From the NCBI GenBank assembly GCA_013398955.1, contig VWPU01005354.1, positions 30,847-94,846 on the forward strand: DNA of 64,000 nt, in the 5' to 3' direction. The notes under the pieces are model-generated. The model saw only the letters and a list, made by a program, of their open reading frames with translations, had not been told where the DNA came from and searched no databases. The translations under genes were made by a program, and so were the position numbers. The DNA is from Callaeas wilsoni (lineage: Eukaryota > Chordata > Aves > Passeriformes > Callaeidae). Of this stretch, positions 26,301 to 37,821 are shown piece by piece (position 1 is the stretch's first letter; every line of letters starts with the position of its first letter).

Positions 26301-27570
26301 TTCATTGCTAAGAATTACAATAAAGCAAAGTGCTACACTTAACACAGAAAAGAAGGATTTGAGTGAATACAAACTGTTTTTGACTAAACAGCACAATGCT
26401 AAACCATTCACAAGAGGTGTCGTTTTGGGATATGCTAATGCAAGTTTTGTATTGAGGGCATGGCAACTAATCATTCTAAGTTGGCAGGCAGTAGTAAGGT
26501 TTCAGCTGGAGTTTGATCACCGTACTGGGTATTTCATGCTAAAGCAGATGCTGAAAAATTGCAGAGAGCAGGTTAAGAGACTAATAAAAATAATCAGAAG
26601 TTTAAAGTATAAAATTTAGGATGAATGGCTGAACATTTGAGTAGTATTCTTCCAGAAGAGAAATAGTGGAGATTAAAAGCAGTTGCAAAAGGAAACTAGG
26701 GAGTGACCTCCACATGTCCATTGTGTGCAAGAATGTAACTTCCTTACTTTTCTCTAAGTGAGAGTTGAGATAAGGGGCAATTTCTAGTTATGAGGATTCC
26801 TCAGGAACAAGCTACCAAGGCATGGGATGGGATTTCTATTAATTAAAATTTCTAATTTTCCTATTAATAAAAATTTAATAAAAATCAGACTGGCATCTCT
26901 TAAGAATGGTCTTAATATATTTTATCTCATCTTGGAGTGAAGGATTAGAACTGATGATCTAAGATTTTATGCCTAAGGAATCTAAGGTGCTATTGATAAT
27001 ATTTTACCTCTGTATTTTTATATGTAGATAAAAATTCAAGAAGATAAAGTGATGAGGTGGATCATCTTGCTATACATTAGAATATACAGGTTAGGTATCG
27101 AAGACTAAATCAGTTATCTTTGGCTTCCAGATATTACGGACAAAGAAACAGCTGCACAACAGGATTCATTTGATCTGCCCTAGAGCCTTTACAGTGAACT
27201 ATTCTCTGATCTGCCTCTTTCCTCTGGCTCTGAAGAGACCCCCAGCTGATTATATTTAGGTGTTTAACTTTTATATGCCCAAATGAAGTAAGAGGAGTCT
27301 GAGTCCAGCACTTCAGATTCTGAGGTTCCTAGCATGTAGATTTCTTTGATATACAAGTAGATGATTTACCAAAGTGGTTTAGGACAAATATTTACAGAAG
27401 GATACAGATAGTTTTCTATCTGGTTCTAGCCTGGTGAGGCACTAGCCAGAATCTTTCTGGATGCTTGATAATTAGGTGTTCATGCGTGGCTGTGCTGGCA
27501 TTTCTGTCTTCCACCCCTCAGCAGGACATGGTGAGTTGGATTCAGACCACACAAATACACCCACATATTC
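23379..27570. other. Non-coding DNA, nothing recognised
   Basis: About 4.2 kb of AT-rich sequence. A TTG run lies at 25564-25577. 24010-24130 is purine-rich on the plus strand. The 104-codon open frame at 26305-26619 has no domain I recognise. Confidence 0.55.
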
Positions 27571-28360
27571 AGGTGTTTGAACTGGAAGACAGTTACCAAG
27601 AAGGGTAAGAAGGAGAATCTATGGAACTATAGACCAGTCAACCTCACTCCCGGGAGAGGGATGGAGCATATCCTCCTGGAAGCCATTTCCTAATGCAAGG
27701 GACAAGAAGATGATCTGGAGCAGTCAGTGTGGGTTCATGTAGCAAAACTCATGCTTACCCAACACGATAGCCTTCTATAATAAGAAGAATTGCTTGGTAG
27801 ATAAAGGAAGACTGGTGGATATTTTTAATCCTGTCTTTAGCAGTACTGCAGCACTGTCTCTCATAAGTGACAGAGTACAGGCTAGATAACCGTGTGGTGA
27901 TGTGGCTTGAAAATGGCCTGAGTCCTTGAACAGCTGTGCTCCAAGTGTGGTGATCAGTGGCCTGAAGTACAGATGGAGGCCAGTTACTAGCTCTGGAGGC
28001 TGATATCAGGGCCAGCAGAGTTAAAACCTTCATTACTGACCTGAATGGTAGAACAGAGAGCACCCTCAGGGAGTTTGCAGAGGGACTGATTGATACCCCA
28101 AATGGCTGTGCTGCCATTCAGAGAAATGTTGACAGCCTGGACAAATGGACAAACAAGAATTTAATGAAGTACAAAATAGGGCTATGGCAAGTCCTGTACC
28201 TAAGGACAAATACAGTATTCTAGATTGGTATACTCTACTAGGCTGATCAGCTGGGAAGGAATTTTGCAGAAAAAGAACTATGGATTCTGGTAGACAAAAA
28301 AATCAAACTTGAGCCAGTAACATGCCTTTGAGGCAGGGAAAGACAGCAGCCTCTCCAGGG
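27571..28360 (+). mobile_element. Decayed CR1 LINE copy, RT region
   Basis: Fragments of CR1 ORF2 reverse transcriptase can be followed with frame changes. There is an 'NYRPVNLTP' stretch near 27624 (CR1 consensus NYRPVSLTS) and a 'DLNGRTESTL' stretch near 28040. 'TPNGCAAIQRNVDSLDKW' lies near 28095-28150, and a weak match to the 'EKDLGVLVD' region lies near 28268-28300. The copy stops there and lacks the C-terminal part and 3' UTR. In-frame stops and frameshifts show it is dead. The 120-codon minus-strand open frame at 27755-28117 is antisense to this and is not a gene. A second CR1 copy in the same orientation begins within ~80 bp. Confidence 0.8.
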
Positions 28361-28437
28361 CTACATCAAGACACTCCAACCACTCTCAATCACTCTCTCA
28401 AGCACTCTCAATCATCTACCCACAGTCCTGATTTACT

Positions 28438-29670
28438 GGAGAAGTTCCAGCTGACTGGAAATTAGCAAATGTAATGCCCAGTTACAGGAAGGGCCAGAAG
28501 GAGTATCCAGGGAACTAAAGGCTTACTAGCCTGACCTCACTTCCAGGCAAAGTTATGGAAGAGATCATCCTGAGTGCCATTACACAGCACGTGCAGGACA
28601 GCTAGGGGATCAAGCCTAGATGACATGGATTTACAAAAACTTGATCTACCTGATCATCTTCTGTGACAAAGTGACCCGATTAGTAGATGATGGAAAGGCT
28701 GTGGATGTAGTCTATCCAGACTTCAGTAAAGTGTTTAGCACTGTTTCCCACACCATCGTCCTAGAAAAACCGTCTGCTCACAGCTTGGATGGGTGAACTC
28801 TTTGATGGGTAAAAAATTGGCTGGATGGCCAGGCCCAGAGAATTGCAGTGAATAGAGTTAGATCCAGTTGGCAGCTGGTTGCTAGTGATGTTCCCCAGGG
28901 TTTAGTTTTAGGGCTGGTCCTGTCTAACACCTTTATTGATGATCTGGACGTGGGGATTGACTGCACCCTCGTAAATCTGCAGACGACACTAAGTTGGGTA
29001 GGAGTGTTGATCAGCTCAAGGGTAGGAAGGCTCTGCAGAGGGATCTGGCAGACTCCATCAATGGGCTGAGGACAAATGCAAGAGTTTCAATAGGGTGCCA
29101 GGTCCTCCCACTCATGTTGCAGCAACTGGATGCAGCACTACAGGCCTGGGGAGGAGTGGCTTGAAAGCTGTTTGGCAGACAGGGACTTGAGGGTGCTGGT
29201 TTACAGCCAGCTGAGCGTGAGCCAGGTGCCAAAAAGGCCAATGGTATCTTGGCCTGTAGCAAGAATAGTGTGGCCAGCAGTACCAGGACAGTGATCATCC
29301 CCTTGTGGGCAGCATTGGTGAGGCTGCACCTCAAGAACTCTATTCCGTTCTCGGCCTCTTACTTTAAAAAGGGCATTAAGGTGCAACAAGGCTTGTGTAA
29401 TGTCTAGAACATATGTTTTATGAGGAGGGGCTGAGGGAGCTGAGTTTGTTTAGTCTTGAGAAGAGGAGGCTCAGGGAAGAGCTCATTGCTCTCTACAGCT
29501 ACCTGAAAGGAGGCTGTCATGAAGTGGAGGTGGATCTCTCCTGCCACGCCTGCAATAAGAGGACTTTAGGAAATGGCCTTATGATGAGACATGGGAGATT
29601 CAGATTAAATATCAGAAAAAATTTTTTCATTGTGAAACTGTTGCACTACCTGGGCTCTTTATCTCAAGAA
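28438..29670 (+). mobile_element. Decayed CR1 LINE copy, most of the RT domain
   Basis: This copy covers reverse transcriptase from an early motif ('VPADWKLANV', ~28444) through 'SLTSLPGKVMEEIILSAIT' (~28528) and a '[18 protein letters not shown]' palm stretch (~28892-28950). The catalytic pair follows, with two GAC codons at 28982-28987. A one-base loss just before this (near 28970) moves the Asp-Asp pair out of the frame of the preceding motif, and the usual F of FADD reads S. The C-terminal part stays open at 29413-29724, with 'GLRELSLFSLEKRRLREEL' and 'RLNIRKNFF'. The recognisable part ends near 29670 without the CR1 3' UTR or ATTCTRTG tail. This is unusual for a family that is normally truncated at the other end, and suggests a later deletion. 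Confidence 0.88.
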
Positions 29671-32600
29671 ATAAAGCTATACAGCAGCAATTTAAGTTTT
29701 CCAAGGACAAAAAATTGTTCTTAAATTTGGAGTGATAACAATTCTACTATTTTGTGTAACTGGAAATGCTAATAGTTAAGATAGTGTGGGGAGTATTTTC
29801 TTAAATAAAGTATCCCAAGGTTAATGCTACTCTAACCCTCATTATTTGAATTAATGAACTAATGCCCAGAGATAGAGCTGGGGCATATGTGCACTCTTGC
29901 TTCTGCTGCTGTGAAAGTGAACACAGTGAATATTAAAGTGCAGTTTGGGAGATAATAATTCCTAGGAGCTAATATTTTTGCCTTATGGAGTAATCAATAA
30001 ATGTAGATATATGTATTAATTTCTTAATTTTTCTAGGCCTACCTCCCCTCATCCACACAATTTTCACCTACAGTATTCCTTTATATAAAATAATTTCTAT
30101 TAAAACCAGCCCATGCAATTGCTTCATGTGTGATATATACACCTGGAGACACATATATTTTCTATAATTGGGAGACTGCAAAAATGTAAAATTTTTCTCT
30201 TTCGTAGAATTTACTTGGTCTTGTTTTAAGATTTGCATGCAGATACATGAGTGTGGCAAGCCAGCTACATTGTAGGCACAGTTTTTTACATATTCTGTTT
30301 GAATGTCCTCAAAACAATAGATTTTTTTAAAAGCGGAATAAAAGAATTCCAGGGACTCAGCTGATGATCAAAGGCCTTTTACTCCTGTAGCCAGCTCTTG
30401 CTGCCAGGTGTGCTGCTGGACATTTGCAGTGACCCAGTGGGACTTGCTGCGTTGGTGACTGACAGTGGCAACATGTCTGCACTCTATTGGCACCATTCCA
30501 TATGGGCTGTAAAACAGAATTTCAGTTCAGTGACAAGCAGGAGTTCACTACTTGGTGGACCTGTTCTGACATGCTCCTGAATAGTTCAAGAATTCTTCTG
30601 GAGTTATGTTTTGAAGGGAAAGCAGCATTATAAAGTAATATATAAATATCAAAGTTCAAAGTCATGTGTGCAAGTTCTTTTGAGTATCCTTTCCTAATAA
30701 CATACCAATAAGATACAGATGACTATTCGTTGTGCTCTGCTATATTATATTGGTAAGTTGCCTAAAATTTTCTGTCCGATGTAATTTCTCTTAATTAATT
30801 TATTTAGAAAATATATGTATAACTCAGTTACAAATATCTTCATCATCTTAAGAGCTCCAGTGTGGTAGGCTGTCCTCAGTGCCCAGAACTGAGAAAGAGC
30901 TTCTGGTGGTGAGGAGCTGAGATGAAGAGCAATATGAATTTCCTGAGCAAGTCAGTATATATTTTGCCAAAATCTTCTCTCCAGCAGTCTCTTGAGGCTG
31001 TGGTTATGAAATAGATGTTAAAAGAAGCTCCTGTCCACAACTGTTTCAACTTTGCATTTTCTTTTGCTAGAGGCTGGAGCTACAGGTCCTGTGCAGTTTC
31101 TTTTGAGCTCTTATTTTAAAATCTGCTCATTATGTACAAAGATTTCGGTTTCTGAAATAATATTGAGGGAGTAGCATACTACATCTAAGAATTGGATTTC
31201 TCTAGTTTATCAGTATCAAATTCTTTTAGTTTTCAGTATACATTCATTTTTTGAATGTGGTTGTACGTGTGAAGTTCGCCAGGTTTGAGTTCTTTGGTTT
31301 TGGGTATACTACAGTTTATTGAAGACTTGTTGATTTTATATTAATATAGAAAATGATGAATGTGTTCCTCAGTGATTACAAATCTTCACAGTTTTCCTAC
31401 TGTGATTTAGGCTTTCACCACCACTGGTAGCTTTGCTGGTTTAACAGGCTAGGACATACATAAAACATACTCATTTTTCAAAATCACTACACCTGTGAAT
31501 TTAACACTAGTGATAATAACTTAAATTGATTCTCTGGCTTCGAAATATACAGCCAGTGAACTGTACTGGTTAACAAGTAGATACTTCAGATGAATGTGCC
31601 ACAAAGATTTTCTTATAAATCCTTGAAAATATAATATCATGTTTGTTTTAAAAAAATTCCCCTTAGAAATAGTTCTATATTGAAAATCCCATATCTTTAT
31701 TATAAGTATCAACTAGGTAATGTAGTGCAAGCTGCAAGATTTTAAAAGCCTATGGATCAGTAAGAAGCAAAGATGAACTAAATTTTAAAAGTTACTGCAG
31801 GTGCAGGTGCTTTGTGGTAACATGAAATGTGCTGTCTGACAATTCGTAAACATTGGACTAACTGGGATATTTTATTGGTTTCAGGTTATTAGCCTAATGT
31901 GCTTGTTTCAGTGGGTGGTTAAAATAAAAAGCTCCATCGATATTTTTTATTTCAACTGAAGAACTGTGACTGCAGAGCAATCATAATATGCAGTCATATT
32001 CTGCAAGCTCATCAGTGTCTACTTAGAAGGTTTCTCTTCCATACATATTAAGAAACTAGTTTTTTACATCTAGATTATATTTTTCTTTCTATGCCACACC
32101 TCCTTTTTTGCTGGACTTGTGTGCCTGAAGAATCTTTTTCTTCCTTCAAAAGCATCTCTTCCTTGCTCACCCATGGGATCATTTGCAGACCCTTTATGGC
32201 CTAGGGTCCCTAACAACACAGACTCCTGAGTCTATTCCTCATCTCAGCTCCTTTGTTTCCTTTCCTTGCCTGCATCATGCTGCCCAAACCTGTCCCCACA
32301 AACCTGCCCTCACATCTCCCACCACAGAAGCCGGCCACATCTTCTGGCACTTTTCTGTCATGAGATGGTGGAACTTGGGATCCTGCATGGAGGAAGCAAA
32401 GCAGTAAAGCAAGACTTTTGGATGGACCACCAAAAAGTGTTTGTGCCCCTTCATGCAATGGACCTGTAGCAGTCAAGTGTTCGTTGGTGTTGGGTTTTGC
32501 AGTCAGAAGGTTCTTTCCTTTTGATCATATGGATAGGGAGCACAAGATGCCAGGCTTCAGGAACAAGTGCTGAGCTATGACAGTAATTTAATTGGACTAT

Positions 32601-33540
32601 GATATTTTTTCCACCTGCATTGGAAGGACACAGGGAAAGGATCTGGTAGGTTGCAATCTGAATGAATCATTCAGGCAGTATTGTAGATGTAGACCATAAA
32701 CCATAGGTAGGCTACCTCACCCTTAATCTTAAAACATTGTAGTAGAAAAAATTACATGAACCAAAATGTCATAAAAACCCCAAAGACTTTTAATACTATG
32801 AAATGTCCTTCAGAATTTCCTCTATGGGGGAAATATCTACACGTTCCTGGGACAGATTCAGAATGAAGTTTAGATCATTTATTAATACAATTTCTGATGG
32901 ATTTTGTTTTTGTGTGATGGAGACCCTAGTTCTTGATAATCTCTTGTGATAGAATCAGCAGCCTGGGAATTGACAGGAAAGTCTTTGCTGACAGGATTTT
33001 GTTCTTTTAATCTAAAATGAAATTCTTGATGACAGCTAAAAGCAAAGACTCATCTGGTTTTCTTTGTGTGTTTTAGTGCATGGAGGAGTGAATCAAATCA
33101 CTTTTTTCCCCCTACCCAACAGGCAACATTTAGAAACATCATAGCAGACTTCACAACAGTGAGTGCAAAAGCAAACAATACTCTTTGTTTCAGAGGGAAG
33201 AAGGCAATATTTTCTTTCCTCTTTTAGCAGCACAAGTGGTGCAGTGTATCTTCCAAGACCTTTGCTGTACCTGATTTAGGGGAACTTCTCCTGTTACATA
33301 AATAATCCCTTCCATAGATGAAGCAGAGATATTTTCCCCTCAAAATATATGCTGTTTTAGCAGGAAAGAGACTCTTCCTTCTCAGAGTTTGGTTCTCTTA
33401 CACTACCACATGAGAGTTCTGCTTCCTTTTTTTTTTAAAAAGGATATTTATTAAGTGACATTTTCTCAGCGACTGGACTCTAATGTGTAGCCTGCAGCAC
33501 CTTCAATCTGCTTCAATCTGTTGACCATTCCTTGTCTTAT
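29671..33540. other. Non-coding DNA, nothing recognised
   Basis: About 3.9 kb. Open frames are short. 32210-32470 is open on both strands because it is somewhat GC-richer, with no domain. A tandem 'cttcaatctg' pair lies at 33511-33530. No known repeat recognised. Confidence 0.5.
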
Positions 33541-33664
33541 AATTAGACTGCAGACTACTACGGACAGGCCCATCATTTTCATGATGTGTATAGTGCCTTC
33601 TGTGATGGAGTTCTGGTCCATGACCAGATCTACTAGATCCCACGATAGCAATATTAGTAATAAG
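33541..33664 (+). mobile_element. Possible ancient L2/MIR-like 3' end
   Basis: The order of short matches is that of a widespread amniote retroelement 3' end: 'attagactgcagact', then 'ggacaggccc', then 'tgtgtatagtgcc', then 'ctggtccatgac', then 'ctactagatcccac' and a weak 'aatattagtaataa' tail. The remembered consensus runs 'attagactgtaagctc..ggggcaggga..tgtacagcgcc..ctggtccatgac..cctaggcgctac..aataataa'. Divergence is high, so the insertion is old. I am confident of the resemblance but not of the family name. An L2-type LINE or a SINE sharing its tail are the main options. Confidence 0.5.
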
Positions 33665-36600
33665 ATGCTTTTACTCCAACTGACTGCAGTTCTGTTTAAT
33701 GCAGTGTGGCACTGTGAAATATCCTAACTCCCAGAGCAGTTGCAGAGTGGTTGTCGCAGCTTTGGCACCCTTATTTGCTGTTTATGAAAGCTTGTGGCTT
33801 TCTGATGCCTGCAGCCAGGGCAGCATCAAATGTGACTTAACATGGCAGCTAATTAAATGCCATACTTCAGCGAGGACTCACTACCTCTTAACTCAGGTCT
33901 TGACTAATACTTGCTAAATGTGGACAGATACAAAGAGAACCACAATGTCGTTTTCATAGTGTTACTGTTCTTGCATTGAGTATTTGCTGGGAGCAACTTT
34001 AGTATCTCTAAAAGGCCGCCAGATGTCAGTATGACCTTCTGCAATTTACTGTGGTATAATTAACTGCTTTTTATCAGACAGAATCAGGAGTTTTTAATCT
34101 ATTTTTTAAAGAAAAGTTCTATTTTCTGTGGCTGAAAGAAATAAAGTCAATTATTAAATGCCTTCTCAAAGTTGCAGTGAGTCTTTCAGTTATTACAAAG
34201 AAAGGGCAAAAATAAATGCTGGAGAAATTCTCTGCATTTTACAGTGGACGTTTGCAGAAAACTCAGACTGGCTGATAGGATGGTAAGAAGCAGAAACATT
34301 TTGCTGTCACAAAATAGAAAGCTGAATGAAATTCTCTGAACTGAGAGTGGTTCATGTTCCTTCATCTACCCAACCTAGTTGTGCTACCTCACAGTAGTGC
34401 TTGGGTGGGGGAAGGTGACCTCCTCTTTTTAGCCCCTACTAAAACCACTGCTGGGCAGAACCAAATCAGAATACTGGCAGGACTCACAAAAGACTTGATT
34501 TTATTAAATTATACCTTTTTTTCCTTAATAGTTCTCTTATTATTTTATTCCAAGACAGATGTCTGTGCTTCTTTGACTACACCTAGGTTATTTGGCCTTG
34601 GACACTTTCCTAGGTCTGTGTTGGAGTGTTCATCTTCCATTACTTATTGGAAGATATGAGACCTGGGCATGTATCCCTTTCACCCTTGTGCGTTCTACTT
34701 CTCATGTCAATGAAACCTTACTTCTCAGAACTGGTAGAAAATGGCAGTGCAATCCCTAGGTCTTCCAGTTTGGTGGATTTGAGGAGCAGGAATACAGGGG
34801 ATGCCTTGATACATTTAGGAGCCGTCAGGAGCCCAGTCTCTTCATAAACAATATGTTTGGGAAAATATATACAGCTTTTTTTCTTCGTATGAAACCAAAA
34901 CCAGAAATTGTTTGAATTCATTTGCCTTTAGCTCAGAGGCCTTGGTTGTGTTTTGAAGTTAAAAAAAAGAACAAAGGTGCCTCATGATAAAGTTATGAGG
35001 GTTTACAAATCTGCTAAAGTTCTAATATCTAAGTAGATGTAATATGATTATATTTCCTTGCTCTTCTGTTGTTTCAGTTAGGATGTTAAAAGTAGGCTAC
35101 TTTCTGTTGCTAACTTGTCCATTGCATGTTTCCATCTCAAATTCCTTAATCTGGTGTCCTAAGCATCTTGCATAGAGGAGACATAAGTGCTAAAATCTTT
35201 TTAGTGTGCTGGAAAAAGGTGTTTTTACAGTGAGAAGCTTTAAGTTTAACCAACTCATTGATTTTCAAAATCTAGAACAATGGATTAACAATTTATTAAA
35301 ACTAATACAACTGATGATTTATTGTTCTATGAAATAGATGTATAGAGTTCTTTAATAATGGATAACTGCAGTAGTCACATATGAGAGTTAATGAGAAGGA
35401 ACCATTTCAAAGTTAAGGAGAAATTTTTCCAAAATGCTAAAGTGATAATGATAACTTTATCATTAACAACCACCTCTGTGGTAATATAAAAGCTGCATAA
35501 CCTGAATTTCTTGGGTTCTTTTCAAAGATTTTAAATTATTTTCATCTCAGGTGACTGTAATGTCCTCCCTTGTGCTTTCCCTGCCTTCTCTGTACATATT
35601 CTGAGTGCAGATAGTTTGCTGTACATTCAGTTATCTTCAATTGGATTTCAAGATGCTCCAAAGAATTAGCTAATGTTTGTACAGCTTAGAAAGCATAGCA
35701 TGCACAGTACAGGTTAAAGTTTTGGGCAAGGTGAAAAACCAATGACTGCAACTATTTGTATGATGGACATTCTGTTTTCAAACAATGTCAAAATTTGTCA
35801 AAGTTTCCAAGGTGAAATATAGTTCCAAATGCCAGAGTTCTTCATAAAGGAAAAAAAAGTAGAAAAAATCCCACCTCGATATTTTTTAATTCATGCTAAA
35901 CATTTCATTTCAAGAAAGTAGAAACGTTTCTCTTCATCTTTCATTTTTTAAATATTTTGTTATGTTACAATGTAGGGCAAAAAAAATCAGAATGAAGCTA
36001 TTTCAAAATGAATTATCAAAATTTTTACATTGTATTGTCTTTGTTGAGCATATCTAGTTTTCTGAAATCGCATATTCCAGGGGAGTTGAATTCTCTTTAA
36101 AGGTTCATCAATCTATTCTGCTCTCTAAAGTTACTGTTAAAAAAACTTTCAATATACACCTTGTTTTAACCCATTCTATAACTGCCTTAGCTTGAAAGTT
36201 GCCAGATTTATTCTGAAGACAAAGATGAAAGGTTTCCAGATTGGTTTTAAGTAAAAAATAGTTCTCAGATTTTAGTTTCCAGTTCTGGCTTCTGTGTGTT
36301 ACTCCTTTACCTCCTTTTAGTTCAAAACGAACTTCTTGTCTTCCTAGACTGAAAGGACCCTTAAAACTTCTGACTTACTATCCTTTAAATTACGGGAATG
36401 TGAGATTCTGAAGTTAGTAATGACCTTTGTTTTGGATAATGTTGGCTTGCTTCTGTGAAGGAAGTTCCTTACTTACCTTTCAACTTGAAAAGAATTAGAC
36501 AAGTAAACCTGAAAACTCATTATTAATGACATAAAACAGATGAGAATATGTGTTTGGGAATCAACACATCCTGTTCAAAACTACCTGTTAACATATCTGG

Positions 36601-37767
36601 AGTGACTTAAATGCTAATTGGGTGCAGGAGGTGAGTGTGACAGATGTTCCAAGAGCTGGTGTTAGATACATCAGGAACATATTCCTCCTTGAGGACTCCC
36701 AAAGATACTTCAAAACTCTTATATCCTGCGTCCAGCTGAATGACACCGTAAGCTGTAAGCAATTTCAGGCTGTTCTCAGCTGTTTGCTTATAATTCTGGA
36801 TTCTGTTTACTATGAGCAGTGAAAAAACCCAGCCACCATCTCAAAGTGGCTGCATGAAAGATCAAAGAGAAGCAAATGGGTGGGGGTGACTGTGGCGAGC
36901 AGGACAGGAGTGGAAGGAGACAATTTTAAATTCAGCACATACTGCAGGCAGGCAAGGGTAGTGGCAGAAGTGTGCATCTGGATTGGAACTCATCAGTAGC
37001 CCACAGAGCAGGAGCTCAGTGGGATCTTTTCTTGATTCTGAATTCCTGCTGGTGTCCAAGGCAGCTGTTCCCGCCTTCCCTCTGTCCCTTCCGGTATGAT
37101 GCACAGCATGAAAGAAGACAGCACAGTACAGAATTTAATTCTTCTGCTTTTCAAGCACTGAATATAACTAAAGCATGTCATTTATGAAGTTCACTTCATT
37201 ACCAGACTTCTCAATTTCTTCTAAAGGACATATTTTCTTAATTCCCTACTGACTCTATCACTTAATTGCAGTTGTAGACCTTGATCTAACTGTAGTTGTA
37301 GACTTTGATAATGACTAGGAAGTTCCAAGAGATGCAAATTTCTGTTATTACTTGCATAAAATATGGAAACAATTGGATTTGTAAGCAAAAATCACATTTT
37401 CTACCTGAGAAGGGAGCTGGAAGAAAAGCTGCACAAATCTGTTCGCACAGAGACTGAAGGATGCAGCTGATTTGTGTGATTCTCACCCAAAAACCTGAAA
37501 TAATGAAATGAAAATGAATCAGTCATGGAATTATCATGGAGATCGCAGCCATACTCTCTTGTATTGGCATGAAGGGTATATTCCTCTTCTTCCACCCTTT
37601 CTTGCTTGTTCATTGAGATTGGAGGCTATTTGAACAAGGATCATTTCTCATCCTCAATACCAATATTGTTCAATCTTGTCATATTTGCCTCAGCCTGTAA
37701 TAAGTATGACAAGGAATAATGATAATACATAGACTACATACATTTTAATATCCTAAATAGTGTGTTT
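33665..37767. other. Non-coding DNA, nothing recognised
   Basis: About 4.1 kb, AT-rich. A perfect 9-bp hairpin with a 2-nt loop (taatgataa/ttatcatta) lies at 35446-35465. A moderately GC-rich patch lies at 36870-37110. No gene or known repeat seen. Confidence 0.5.
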
Positions 37768-37821
37768 TAATTAATTTAACAATTATGTTTAAAGTAATTA
37801 ATTTAACAATTATGTTTAAAG
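37768..37821. repeat. Perfect 27-bp tandem duplication
   Basis: Two identical 27-bp units lie end to end (37768-37794 and 37795-37821). Each starts taattaatttaac and ends tgtttaaag. No third unit is present. With zero differences between the units, the duplication is recent compared with the decayed transposons around it. Confidence 0.97.

Noticed and set aside
27755..28117. 120-codon minus-strand open frame
   Set aside because: It is the antisense shadow of the CR1 reverse-transcriptase copy.
29413..29724. 103-codon frame as a host gene
   Set aside because: It is the C-terminal piece of CR1 ORF2, readable by its 'RLNIRKNFF' and 'SLEKRRLREEL' stretches.
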